Source: Terriglobales bacterium
GTDB taxonomy: Bacteria; Acidobacteriota; Terriglobia; Terriglobales; Acidobacteriaceae
Direction of reading: 5' to 3'
Assembly: GCA_035561515.1 (NCBI GenBank)
Contig: DATMXP010000009.1
Span: 62,001-126,000, forward strand
DNA length: 64,000 nucleotides
The notes below the pieces were generated by a model. It was not told where the DNA came from, ran no database searches, and saw nothing but the letters and a program-made list of their open reading frames with translations. How positions within the stretch are numbered: the first letter of the stretch is position 1; each line of letters starts with the position of its first letter. Position numbers and translations under genes: made by a program. This document shows, piece after piece, positions 25,517 through 35,702 of the stretch.

Positions 25517-25963
25517 CTACGCGGCGACTCGCTTGCGCGTCAGGTCACGAACCTTCTGCAGTTTGGTCCGCTTGTCACGCGTAAGACTCGCGGGCCAGGG
25601 TTCTTCCACCCCGGCTAGAGCCAGTGCCGATCCTAGCAACGCAAGGTTCTTAGAAAAGTGGATCATTTCTCCCTGTCGCTGTTGGGCATCTTCTACGTTC
25701 CAGAAGTCGTGCATCACAGGGGAGACTCCTGCGAGAAACCCTACGATCGCCGCTGCACCAAGCTTCGGTTTTATTCCAAGCAACAGGCTGCCACCACCCA
25801 CTACGAGTGCGGCGCCCGAGAGTGCGACCGCAACTTTTGCCGCTGGCACGTTCTTCGAGGCGGCATATTGGGACGTTCCTTCGAGTTGCCGGAAATGATT
25901 GATCCCGCTGTATAGGAAGAAACCGCCAAGCAGAGCGCGTCCGAGCAGAAACGGAGCCTTCAT
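25517..25963 (-). CDS. DoxX family membrane protein
   Basis: Inner-membrane protein of 148 residues with about four hydrophobic segments. The N-terminus LLGRALLGGFFLYSGINHF is the DoxX signature. Members occur in oxidoreductase and stress contexts and are poorly characterised. It stands alone between small unrelated genes. Confidence 0.85.
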   Translation of the reverse strand: MKAPFLLGRALLGGFFLYSGINHFRQLEGTSQYAASKNVPAAKVAVALSGAALVVGGGSLLLGIKPKLGAAAIVGFLAGVSPVMHDFWNVEDAQQRQGEMIHFSKNLALLGSALALAGVEEPWPASLTRDKRTKLQKVRDLTRKRVAA

Positions 25964-26006
25964 GACGGTTTTGGATTCGCCCGCTTACCTGGGTGTTGCT
26001 ATGGGA

Positions 26007-26360
26007 TCAGAACTGGCCATAGCGGCTCAACTGATCGCGTAGCCGCCCATTACCGAGTTGGGCGGCTATTTCGGCATGTTCGCGTGCTTTGTCGAGATCC
26101 CCTTCGGAGATGTAGATCTCGCCTAGCGCCATATGTGCTTCCGCCAGAAGCGGCTTCATCTCAAGCGCGATGAGCAACTCGCGTTTGGCATCTTGAGCGC
26201 GCTGCTGTATCCGATAGAGTTGAGCAAGATGGTAATGCCCCTCGGCCCATGAGGGGTTCGCGTCGACGGCAGCCTTCTGTTCGGCAATATGGCGAGCCGT
26301 TTCTGCGTCGAGCATGTCGTCCATCACGTTGCGAAAAAAGGGCTTCGGTTCGTCCGGCAT
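26007..26360 (-). CDS. Small TPR repeat protein
   Basis: Protein of 117 residues with two to three TPR helices pairs, for example NPSWAEGHYHLAQLYRIQQ and LAEAHMALGEIYISEGDLDK. It probably mediates protein contacts in the cytoplasm. The start is taken at ATG 26360 (MPDEPKPFF); a TTG four codons upstream is possible. Confidence 0.72.
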   Translation of the reverse strand: MPDEPKPFFRNVMDDMLDAETARHIAEQKAAVDANPSWAEGHYHLAQLYRIQQRAQDAKRELLIALEMKPLLAEAHMALGEIYISEGDLDKAREHAEIAAQLGNGRLRDQLSRYGQF

Positions 26361-26386
26361 TCGTCTATTCAATCACAGCCGCAATG

Positions 26387-26881
26387 TCAGCGAGAGCTAT
26401 AAACGAGTTCGTTGTACTCCCTTTCGGCTCCACTGGGCAGTAACACCCAGATTGTATAAATCCCAATGGCCGTGCCGATTGGGATACTGAGCAGCGAAAG
26501 GAATCCCACGATCAATGTCAGCGTTCTTGCCCACGGAACACGGTTTAGCAGACCGATACCGGCCGCCATCCCAACTGCACCCTTGGCCAGAATCAACCAC
26601 CCGACAAGCGCGATCAGATGGAAGACAAATTTCGGCGGTGGTGGCGCGTTGGAGGCCATGCCGAGAATGCCGGAAAGTACCACGCGAGCAATGACCAGGA
26701 CAAAGATGCCGGCGATGAGAATCAGGGAAGAGTAGACAATGGTCAGAATAGCTAACAGCCGGTAGTGCTCCGCCACGCGCCGCGCGCCACCCTGCATCAC
26801 TCCCAGCGATGTAGGGACGCCGCACTTCGAACATAGTGCCTGTTGCGGGGCTATCGGAGTACCACACGAGGTGCAGTACAT
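26387..26881 (-). CDS. Zinc-ribbon membrane protein
   Basis: Protein of 164 residues. The N-terminus MYCTSCGTPIAPQQALCSKC is a four-cysteine zinc ribbon; about four hydrophobic segments follow. The ATG at 26881 has AGGAG eight bases upstream, so a longer frame is rejected. Its role is unknown; such proteins are common in Acidobacteriota and other phyla. Confidence 0.8.
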   Translation of the reverse strand: MYCTSCGTPIAPQQALCSKCGVPTSLGVMQGGARRVAEHYRLLAILTIVYSSLILIAGIFVLVIARVVLSGILGMASNAPPPPKFVFHLIALVGWLILAKGAVGMAAGIGLLNRVPWARTLTLIVGFLSLLSIPIGTAIGIYTIWVLLPSGAEREYNELVYSSR

Positions 26882-26969
26882 AGAATCTCTCCTGGATAAT
26901 GAACGCATTCTGCATCGGGAAAGTTCCCCCAGTCAAACAAATCCCTGCGACAGTAGTTAGAATTGATTC

Positions 26970-28031
26970 GTGAAAACCGCTGACGTGGTGGTGATTGGTG
27001 CCGGTGTGATCGGCTTATCGCTGGCGTGTAATTTGCGGCGTGCCGGCTTTTCAGTCCTTGTGCTCGAAAAGCACCAACCCGGGCACGAGGCCACATGGGC
27101 AGCCGGAGGCATGATAGCGCATTGTGAAATCGGGCCTGACATCTCCCTCCAGCAAATGGCGAAGCTCAGCGCCGCGCTTTACCCGAGCTTTGTCCGCGAG
27201 ATACAGGACGAATCGGGCGTCGATGTTGACTACCGGTCTGAGGGCAAGATTCGCTTCGTCGAAGAGAATATCGAGGCTTGGACCCCGAAGGGCACCATTC
27301 TCGATAATCAGGAAGTTCGTCGCCTCGAGCCTGAAATTGCATTCAATGCCCCGGCAGTTCTACTCCAGGAAAGCTGGCTCGATCCGCGAAAGCTGGTTGA
27401 GGGGCTCGTTAAGGCGGCGAAGCATCTGGGAGTGGAACTCATCTCCGGTGCCGAAGTGAAGGAGATTGCGATTGAGCAGGGAAGGACTGTTGGTGCGATT
27501 ACGCCAAAGGCAACGTATGGCGGTGTCGCGGTCGTAAACTGCGCGGGAGCGTGGAGCGGGCAATTCTCACCGGTGCCCATTCCTGCGCGTCCCATCAAAG
27601 GGCAGATGTTGTGCCTCGTTCCCGATAGGCGCGTTCTGCGCCATGTCATCAGCGGGAATGGTGTTTACTTGATCCCCCGAACCGACGGCCGCATTGTGGT
27701 CGGAGCTACTGTCGAAGATGTCGGTTTTGACAAACGGGTCGATCCATCTGCCATTCAGGCACTTCATCAACGTGCGGCGAACCTGGTTCCAGCGCTTGGG
27801 GAGGCTCGTATCCACGACAGTTGGGCAGGCCTGAGGCCGGGTACGCCAGACGAATTGCCTATGCTTGGAAGGACCGAACTGGAGGGCTATTTCGTCGCGA
27901 CGGGACACTATCGCGACGGTATTCTTCTCGCGCCAGCTACTGCGTCAGCAATGACGCAAATCCTGGCAGGTCACGAACCCGGGATTGACATCTCCCGTTT
28001 CTCCCCATCCCGTTTCACCTTGCGCCCGTAA
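26970..28031 (+). CDS. thiO: Glycine oxidase ThiO-like FAD-dependent oxidoreductase
   Basis: DAO-family flavoenzyme of 353 residues. The N-terminal FAD-binding motif is VVVIGAGVIGLSLACNLRRA. It further carries HEATWAAGGMIA, the typical ThiO stretch RPIKGQMLCLVP and a C-terminal GLRPGTPDELPMLG followed by YFVATGHYRDGILLAPATA. ThiO oxidises glycine to iminoglyoxylate for thiazole synthesis. No other thiamine gene is nearby, so another small amino acid oxidase is possible. The start is GTG at 26970. The 3' end overlaps the convergent sortase gene by 17 bp. Confidence 0.87.
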   Translation: MKTADVVVIGAGVIGLSLACNLRRAGFSVLVLEKHQPGHEATWAAGGMIAHCEIGPDISLQQMAKLSAALYPSFVREIQDESGVDVDYRSEGKIRFVEENIEAWTPKGTILDNQEVRRLEPEIAFNAPAVLLQESWLDPRKLVEGLVKAAKHLGVELISGAEVKEIAIEQGRTVGAITPKATYGGVAVVNCAGAWSGQFSPVPIPARPIKGQMLCLVPDRRVLRHVISGNGVYLIPRTDGRIVVGATVEDVGFDKRVDPSAIQALHQRAANLVPALGEARIHDSWAGLRPGTPDELPMLGRTELEGYFVATGHYRDGILLAPATASAMTQILAGHEPGIDISRFSPSRFTLRP

Positions 28032-28686
28032 GACTGGCTGGCTGCACTTTGCTTCCGTCTCGCGAAGAAGCTACCGGAGCGTTTTCATTCGTCTGATTCG
28101 CCAGTTTACTGAACACGACTAATCGCTTCGGAGCTGGGCCAATGAAGTAGGTTGGATAGCACGTAATGAGTGTTACCTGGCTTCCCTCGGAAGGCCGAGT
28201 CACTGATAGATCCGTCGGCTCCACGATCTTCTTGCCTGTAACTTCGTAGACGAACCGTTTCCCGCCTCGTTCCACCAATATCTGGTCTCCCTTGTCCAAC
28301 TCATGAATGTGCCGGAAGAAGGTGTCTCTGTGCGCTGTGATCACGGCATTTCCGGCTTCGCCCGGCTCCGCAGTCCTGGTCATATGCCCGGGACCAACCA
28401 GCAGGGCCTTCCTGGTTGTACCTTCCACAATGAAGGACTCAAGATCGATCTTGGGGATCACCAGCCGAACCATGCCGTCATCTTTTGGTGCGTGCGCCTG
28501 CTCAGCGACCGGAGCTTCCGTTGCGCGGCGCTGCTGTTCCTGTACCCAGGCTCGCTCCATTCGCCGCTGCTCCAGGTACATCTGTCCGTATTGGCTCGCC
28601 ACGTAGAGCACCAGCACCGTGCCGAACACGATCAGAGCGAACGAAACGTAACTCTTCGGAATGTTTCTCAGGAAACCGCTGTCCAT
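28015..28686 (-). CDS. Class D-like sortase
   Basis: Membrane-anchored transpeptidase of 223 residues. The N-terminal TM is at about 13-33, then a coiled stretch, then the sortase beta-barrel. The catalytic His is in AVITAHRDTFFRHI, the Cys in VTLITCYPTYFIGPAPKRL (TLITC), and the Arg follows in KRLVV. The ATG at 28686 (MDSGFLRN) has AAGGCGGGG upstream. It lies directly downstream of its apparent substrate and was probably co-transcribed with it. Sortases are rare in diderms, where a substrate is usually encoded next door, as here. Confidence 0.9.
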   Translation of the reverse strand: MDSGFLRNIPKSYVSFALIVFGTVLVLYVASQYGQMYLEQRRMERAWVQEQQRRATEAPVAEQAHAPKDDGMVRLVIPKIDLESFIVEGTTRKALLVGPGHMTRTAEPGEAGNAVITAHRDTFFRHIHELDKGDQILVERGGKRFVYEVTGKKIVEPTDLSVTRPSEGSQVTLITCYPTYFIGPAPKRLVVFSKLANQTNENAPVASSRDGSKVQPASLTGAR

Positions 28687-28783
28687 TCCCCGCCTTTCAG
28701 ACACACCGCAGTCTAAGGTGACTGGTTCGTTGTCTTTTAGATGCGGGAATCCAGTGTGTCGCGACAGAGCGGATGGATGGCTT

Positions 28784-29404
28784 CTAGCGCCGCGTACGCA
28801 TGGCCGAGATAACACCTCCGACGAGAACTCCGAATCCGACCATCGAAAGCAGCGGCAGCTCACTACCCGCCGACGGGAGGTTCTTCGACCCGTTTGAGTC
28901 AGCCGCCTGCGACTTGGGCGTCACATCCTGTGATTCTGTCTCGGCACTGCTTGTCTGCTTGGCGCTGCTGCCAGGCGCCACTGTCGTAAAGCGGACCTGT
29001 GTCTGAGAGGCTGCTACCGGTGTGTGATTGGCGTCAACCAGTTCTACCGTGATTACGTGATCACCAACTGGAATTCCACTGAAGCTATATTCCGTCGAGG
29101 TAATCTCTACCGGATCGCGCGAATCCAGTTGCACCCGATACGTCGGTGACGGGTCCGGAGCCATACCTGTGTTCTGTAGCTGAAACCTCAGGGTGACCGC
29201 CGAGCTTTCAACCTTTTCGTTGATCTTCGGCGAAAGAACCTTGATGGCCCCGCTTGCCGCCATGGTAGTGCCCGGAGCGTTCGAACCTGGGACTTTTGCT
29301 CCTTGGCTGGTGGGAGTCGTCCCGGTCAGACCATTCGGGTTCTGTCCGGCTGCGACGAGCGGTAGCACCAATAGCAGGAGCGTTAATCTTTTTCTTAGTT
29401 TCAT
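28784..29404 (-). CDS. Sortase substrate with LPSAG sorting signal
   Basis: Secreted protein of 206 residues. It has a signal peptide (KLRKRLTLLLLVLPLVAAGQ). A beta-sandwich-like middle contains VTLRFQLQNTGMAPDPSPTY and YSFSGIPVGDHVITVELVD. A Ser/Ala/Thr-rich linker precedes the C-terminal sorting signal: LPSAG, a hydrophobic helix (LLSMVGFGVLVGGVIS) and the positive tail MRTRR. The adjacent sortase probably cleaves between Ala and Gly. The ATG at 29404 has AAAGG upstream; 29425 is an alternative start. The surface partner to which it is attached is unknown. Confidence 0.8.
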   Translation of the reverse strand: MKLRKRLTLLLLVLPLVAAGQNPNGLTGTTPTSQGAKVPGSNAPGTTMAASGAIKVLSPKINEKVESSAVTLRFQLQNTGMAPDPSPTYRVQLDSRDPVEITSTEYSFSGIPVGDHVITVELVDANHTPVAASQTQVRFTTVAPGSSAKQTSSAETESQDVTPKSQAADSNGSKNLPSAGSELPLLSMVGFGVLVGGVISAMRTRR

Positions 29405-29787
29405 AACTGCCTTTGCCAACCTCATCTTTGGTACCCGAATGCCCAATAACGTAGGTTGAATAGCCACCTTGATGTCGGGTAGCCCTTAACAATCGTCTTG
29501 AGGCCTTCTTTCCAAGTGTCTGAAGCTGTGCTGTTTAGACACGTTTGATGCTGAAAAGACCCAGTGACCGGGGAAGTTGGTACCCTTTCAATTGCAATCA
29601 GTCTGCCGAAAATTCGCCATCATAGCGGCATTTCGAATCCATTCCTTCAATTTCTTGGATGCGGGCACTACGAGCAGAGCGGCTGCTTCATAATGTTCCA
29701 TTTTGGGCATTCAGAATCCCACTCCTTCGACATAGTCCCTTCACCGTAACCCGGTCTAGGGCTGTCGGGTTTACACTTCATTGACGG

Positions 29788-29807
29788 GTTCAGCTTCTCT
29801 GCTGAAC
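29788..29807. promoter_or_regulatory. Inverted repeat GTTCAGC-N6-GCTGAAC upstream of a coiled-coil protein gene
   Basis: A perfect 7-bp dyad separated by TTCTCT lies 31 bp before the ATG at 29838. It overlaps or follows a TTGACG that could be a -35 box (29781-29786). It may be an operator or a leader hairpin. The rest of the 433-bp gap 29405-29837 shows no gene I can support; it must hold divergent promoters for the sortase pair and the rightward gene. Confidence 0.4.
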
Positions 29808-29837
29808 AATGTGGCATACAGGTACTCAGGAGATCCT

Positions 29838-30695
29838 ATGTACGAAGAAGACAAGGACGCCGACCTTTCGGCGAACAGTGTCAGCACCACAAGCAGCAGC
29901 AGCACTCTTCGCAACGTTCTGATCGGCGTTGCGGCTCTTTACGTAGTGCTCTCTCTCTTTTTCATTTTCGAGATGCGCAGTCGCGTTGCATCCCTGGAAA
30001 CCGCACAGAAGGCCGCTGCCGATAGTGCCGCCGCCCACAACGCAGCCATCATGAAACGCTTGGGCATGACCGAAGCGAGCATTGAGCAGGCTTCTCAGGA
30101 GCTTCAGTCCCGGCTGGGAGAAACGCAGAAAGAAGTTGCTACCAAGACGAACCAGTTAGCTCGCCAGCAGCAGGTTTCCGAGCAACGCCTGCGTCAGGAA
30201 AGCGAACAGAAGATCTCTGCCGTTACGGGCGAGATCGGTGGCGTGAAGACCGAAGTGGCGGGGGCAAAGACAGATATTGCAACCACTCGCTCCGACCTGG
30301 AGGCTACCAAGAGCAAGCTCGAGCGGGCTATCGGCGACTTGGGGTTGCAGAGCGGTCTCATCGCTCACACCCGCGAGGAACTCGAATATCTGAAACATCG
30401 AGGCGATCGCAACATTTACGAGTTCACCTTGCGCAAGGGCGAAAAACCGCGGCCGGTATCGACCATCAGCCTGCAACTTAAGAAGGTCGACGCCAAAAAA
30501 GGCAAGTTCAGCATGAACGTGGTTGCAGACGATCGGACCATCGAGAAGAAAGATCGGACCATGAACGAGCCCATGCAGTTCTACACGGGACGCGACCGCA
30601 GCCTATATGAGGTGGTGGTAATGTCCGTTGACAAGAACACAATCAGCGGATACCTCAGCACCCCAAAGAACATGCCGGCTCCAGCCGCTAACTAA
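29838..30695 (+). CDS. Coiled-coil membrane-anchored protein, unknown function
   Basis: Protein of 285 residues. A short cytoplasmic N-terminus rich in Ser/Thr precedes one TM helix at about 25-46 (NVLIGVAALYVVLSLFFIF). A long heptad-rich coiled coil follows (about 50-190), then a C-terminal beta-rich domain starting YEFTLRKGEKPRPVSTISLQ. ATG at 29838 has AGGAG seven bases upstream. I do not recognise a named family. The layout suggests a periplasmic rod carrying a sensing or binding domain. Confidence 0.72.
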   Translation: MYEEDKDADLSANSVSTTSSSSTLRNVLIGVAALYVVLSLFFIFEMRSRVASLETAQKAAADSAAAHNAAIMKRLGMTEASIEQASQELQSRLGETQKEVATKTNQLARQQQVSEQRLRQESEQKISAVTGEIGGVKTEVAGAKTDIATTRSDLEATKSKLERAIGDLGLQSGLIAHTREELEYLKHRGDRNIYEFTLRKGEKPRPVSTISLQLKKVDAKKGKFSMNVVADDRTIEKKDRTMNEPMQFYTGRDRSLYEVVVMSVDKNTISGYLSTPKNMPAPAAN

Positions 30696-30715
30696 GACTT
30701 CATCTGGGAACACCG

Positions 30716-30738
30716 GGCCCGGCCCATGCGGTCGGGCC
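30716..30738 (+). terminator. Probable terminator after the coiled-coil protein gene
   Basis: GGCCCGGCC (30716-30724) pairs with GGTCGGGCC (30730-30738), including one G-T pair, around the loop CATGC. TTATCTTT follows. It lies 20 bp after the stop. Confidence 0.7.
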
Positions 30739-30832
30739 TTATCTTTGATCTTTGCGACTCCTGAGACAAACGGCTTTCTGCAACGCCCGTTTGCGGAGTA
30801 TAACGGGCGCTACGCACACTCAGGAGCACGCC

Positions 30833-31357
30833 ATGTTATCCGCGTCCGGTACGGCCGTCCTTCAGATAGTTTTTCGCACCTCCATCATCTATCTGCTGAT
30901 CCTGATCGGGGTCAGGATCTCAGGGAAAAGGGAGGTGGGACAGATGACGCCGTTCGATCTCACGCTCCTGCTTCTCCTGAGCAATTCCGTTCAGAATGCG
31001 ATGACAGGCCCCGATACCTCGCTGATCGGCGGAATAGCGGCAGCCGCCACGCTGTTCCTCCTGAACATGGCAATCGCCGAATACTCGGGCATTAATCGCA
31101 AATTTCGTAGATACGTTCAGGGATCGCCTAGCATGCTGATTCACAACGGCGAAGTGCTGATGTCGCACATGGCGAAGGAACACGTGACCATGGATGAACT
31201 GGAGCGGGCTCTACGCGAGCACGGCATTGCCAGTGCCAAAGATGTTTCCATTGGCGTCCTCGAAGTGGACGGTTCCATGAGCTTCCTGAAGTTCGACGAC
31301 ATCCCGCCTTCCATGAAGCCTCACCGGCATGTCAAATTTCTCCGTCGTCCTGAGTAG
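30833..31357 (+). CDS. DUF421 (YetF/YcaP-like) membrane protein
   Basis: Protein of 174 residues. Three hydrophobic segments cover about 1-85, including RTSIIYLLILIGVRISGKRE and the family motif MTPFDLTLLLLLSNSVQNAM. The cytoplasmic C-terminal domain has GSPSMLIHNGEVL and the conserved ALREHGIASAKDVSIGVLEV. ATG at 30833 has AGGAG upstream. Function is poorly known. Confidence 0.85.
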   Translation: MLSASGTAVLQIVFRTSIIYLLILIGVRISGKREVGQMTPFDLTLLLLLSNSVQNAMTGPDTSLIGGIAAAATLFLLNMAIAEYSGINRKFRRYVQGSPSMLIHNGEVLMSHMAKEHVTMDELERALREHGIASAKDVSIGVLEVDGSMSFLKFDDIPPSMKPHRHVKFLRRPE

Positions 31358-31375
31358 CATCCGTGCAAAGAAAAA

Positions 31376-31398
31376 GGCCGGTGCACTTGGCACCGGCC
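31376..31398 (-). terminator. Intrinsic terminator of hppA
   Basis: GGCCGGTGC (31376-31384) pairs perfectly with GCACCGGCC (31390-31398). On the minus strand the hairpin is followed by a run of T (plus-strand A-run ending at 31375), so it terminates the leftward hppA transcript 16 bp after its stop. Confidence 0.88.
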
Positions 31399-31413
31399 CA
31401 TAAGTTGCTTGCT

Positions 31414-33918
<2,505 letters not shown>

Positions 33919-34161
33919 TCCATCCTCCAAAAATTGCGGAAAACAAAGCGAAAGTTTTAGGACGTTGCTCCGACGTAATGTGACCGGCCAGAACTGCCGG
34001 CTTTGACCAGCGGACTGTTTGCGTTGCAGGACATATGCGGTCCGCGAGCTACAAAGCGCGAAGCCGCAATATATAACACTTGCCACAAAACCGGGTCAAA
34101 CTTTGATATTTCAATTAGTTCAGACAATGAACTTTGCCGCGCAGGCCTGGTGTGAAACTCC

Positions 34162-34175
34162 GCGGCTAAAGCCGC
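34162..34175. repeat. Short REP-like palindrome
   Basis: GCGGCT AA AGCCGC is a perfect 6-bp dyad in the gap upstream of hppA. Palindromes of this type recur in many acidobacterial genomes, but only one copy was noticed here, so repeat status is inferred. Confidence 0.35.
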
Positions 34176-34234
34176 TTCCAGCAACTCTCGAATATCGTTG
34201 ACTACCTGAATCTCGCACAACATACTCGAAGACG

Positions 34235-34495
34235 ATGGCACGAAATCTACCAATTATTATCACCAGCATTCTCGTTGTGACACTTTTCGTGTTGCTGGTG
34301 TATCCGGCCATCATTCCGGTGAACGCCCCGCCGACGCTGAAGACGTTCAAAGACATCTTCGTGGCGGTACTTGCTTTGGCCTCTGTCTTAGCGACTCTGG
34401 GGTTGGCTGTCAGGACCGGGATTCTGAACCCGGTTTCTGAACACGATTCCAGTGTCGACGATTACTGCTCCTTCCTCTGTACCCTCCGCTGCTGA
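34235..34495 (+). CDS. Small two-TM hypothetical protein
   Basis: Protein of 86 residues with two hydrophobic segments, LPIIITSILVVTLFVLLVYP and FKDIFVAVLALASVLATLGL. It is preceded by a weak GAAG. The hydrophobic pattern is protein-like, but the polar tail looks random, and no family is recognised. It may be a real small membrane protein or a chance frame. Confidence 0.35.
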   Translation: MARNLPIIITSILVVTLFVLLVYPAIIPVNAPPTLKTFKDIFVAVLALASVLATLGLAVRTGILNPVSEHDSSVDDYCSFLCTLRC

Positions 34496-34562
34496 GGCTG
34501 CTCGTTTACCGCGGCCCTTAACCAACAGCCAACGTTCCTTTAACGCTCCGATGGAGGGTACA

Positions 34563-35084
34563 GTGATTTTTCGCTCCAAAACTAGTACTAAACGCCTCAG
34601 GATCTCCGATTCCGCAGGCCAAGCCTGGCTCTGGAACAACGCTCCGTGTTATTGGCGAGGGCGGGTGAGCTTGGTGTTTAGGGAAGTCGATTTCGATCTT
34701 CTGGAGACGGCCAGCACCCTGAAGCACTGGGATGTGCTCGCTATGTGGACTCGCCAGATCTCTTGCCGTCGCGTGATTCCGCCGCTCATCGTGACCCCCA
34801 CGCCCCATGGAACCTATTACATCCATGACGGCAACCATCGATATGAGGCTTTGCGCGTTTGTTTCAAGCGAAATTTGAAGAGGCTCCGTCTTAGAGTCGC
34901 GGTTGTTCAGCCGAAAGTGGGCTACGAATTCGAGCTCCGGCAATTTCCGAATTACCAAACGTACGTGCTGGTGCCGGCCCGGGAAGGCGAACCAGCCTTG
35001 TCGGAAGAGGAGTTTTCTGACGCCCCAGGCATGGGAAGCCTGCTGACTCGGTTGAACCCTGCTGAGGCGGTTGCTGCCGGGTAG
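34563..35084 (+). CDS. ParB/Srx-like domain protein
   Basis: Protein of about 173 residues. The region PPLIVTPTPHGTYYIHDGNH followed by RYEAL resembles the ParB/sulfiredoxin-like fold (the GxHR-type loop as DGNHRYEA). An acidic C-terminal tail follows. GTG at 34563 is preferred because GGAGG lies six bases upstream; in-frame starts at 34551 and 34452 exist. A partition role is unlikely without ParA nearby. Such stand-alone domains can be NTP-binding or nuclease-like; function unknown. Confidence 0.6.
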   Translation: MIFRSKTSTKRLRISDSAGQAWLWNNAPCYWRGRVSLVFREVDFDLLETASTLKHWDVLAMWTRQISCRRVIPPLIVTPTPHGTYYIHDGNHRYEALRVCFKRNLKRLRLRVAVVQPKVGYEFELRQFPNYQTYVLVPAREGEPALSEEEFSDAPGMGSLLTRLNPAEAVAAG

Positions 35085-35097
35085 GGTCTATTCAAAG

Positions 35098-35119
35098 GGG
35101 CGGTCGAACCGGACCGCCC
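35098..35119. terminator. Hairpin between convergent genes
   Basis: GGGCGGTC (35098-35105) pairs with GACCGCCC (35112-35119) around GAACCG. The plus side continues TCTATT. It sits between two converging stops and probably serves both. Confidence 0.6.
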
Positions 35120-35120
35120 T

Positions 35121-35660
35121 CTATTCCATCTGCGTCATCGAAAGTACCCGCTCTGCACAATTGCTGCAGAATGCGTTTTCCTTCAAGTCGATCAGTTCCA
35201 CCGAGTGCGATGCAGACATCGCGCATCGGTAGTCGTCGCAATGCGTAAGATCGAGGGTGTGTCCCAGTTCATGGACCGCTTCCTTGAGCAGTCGCTCACG
35301 GAGAAGGTCTCCATCGCCCGGAAGTCCGTAGAATTCTTGCCGCAGCCGATAATACGAGACCACCGAACCGGGTCCGCCCATCTGTGCTTCGCCGAACACA
35401 AACGTCAAAATGGGAATGTAAAGATCGGTGCCGGTTACGCCGAGGATCCGCCATGTGTGCGGTCGTACAAACTGCCCGAGTTCGGCAAGGATTTTGCTTG
35501 AGTGGTATTGCCGACGCTCTCCATGGAATGCAAAACTCGGATCAATCGTGTGGGGCAGTACCTCACAGGGGATCGCGAAATGGTTCGCGAGTTCTACGGC
35601 TAAACCCTCCAGGACGATGCCGTCGAGTTCGCCGATCGAGATGAGCTGCAGTCGCTTCAA
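35121..35660 (-). CDS. amzA: Archaemetzincin-like zinc metalloprotease
   Basis: Protein of 179 residues with the archaemetzincin layout. The zinc-binding helix is VHELGHTLDLTHC (two His and the third His), followed by DDYRCAM and a downstream CSNC pair that forms the second zinc site. Where the family normally has Gly in HExxHxxGxxH, an Asp is seen. Cytoplasmic aminopeptidase-like activity is known for relatives; the substrate is unknown. No signal peptide. Convergent with the ParB-like gene and upstream of nothing co-directional within 40 bp of the response regulator stop. Confidence 0.83.
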   Translation of the reverse strand: MKRLQLISIGELDGIVLEGLAVELANHFAIPCEVLPHTIDPSFAFHGERRQYHSSKILAELGQFVRPHTWRILGVTGTDLYIPILTFVFGEAQMGGPGSVVSYYRLRQEFYGLPGDGDLLRERLLKEAVHELGHTLDLTHCDDYRCAMSASHSVELIDLKENAFCSNCAERVLSMTQME

Positions 35661-35702
35661 GGCTATGATTCCGTCAGCGGTTTCGGTGATTTTTCCCCAA
35701 TC

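Noticed and set aside
29405..29560. Possible riboswitch upstream of the sortase substrate
   Set aside because: Some self-complementary stretches, but no match to a riboswitch consensus I know; not reported as a feature.
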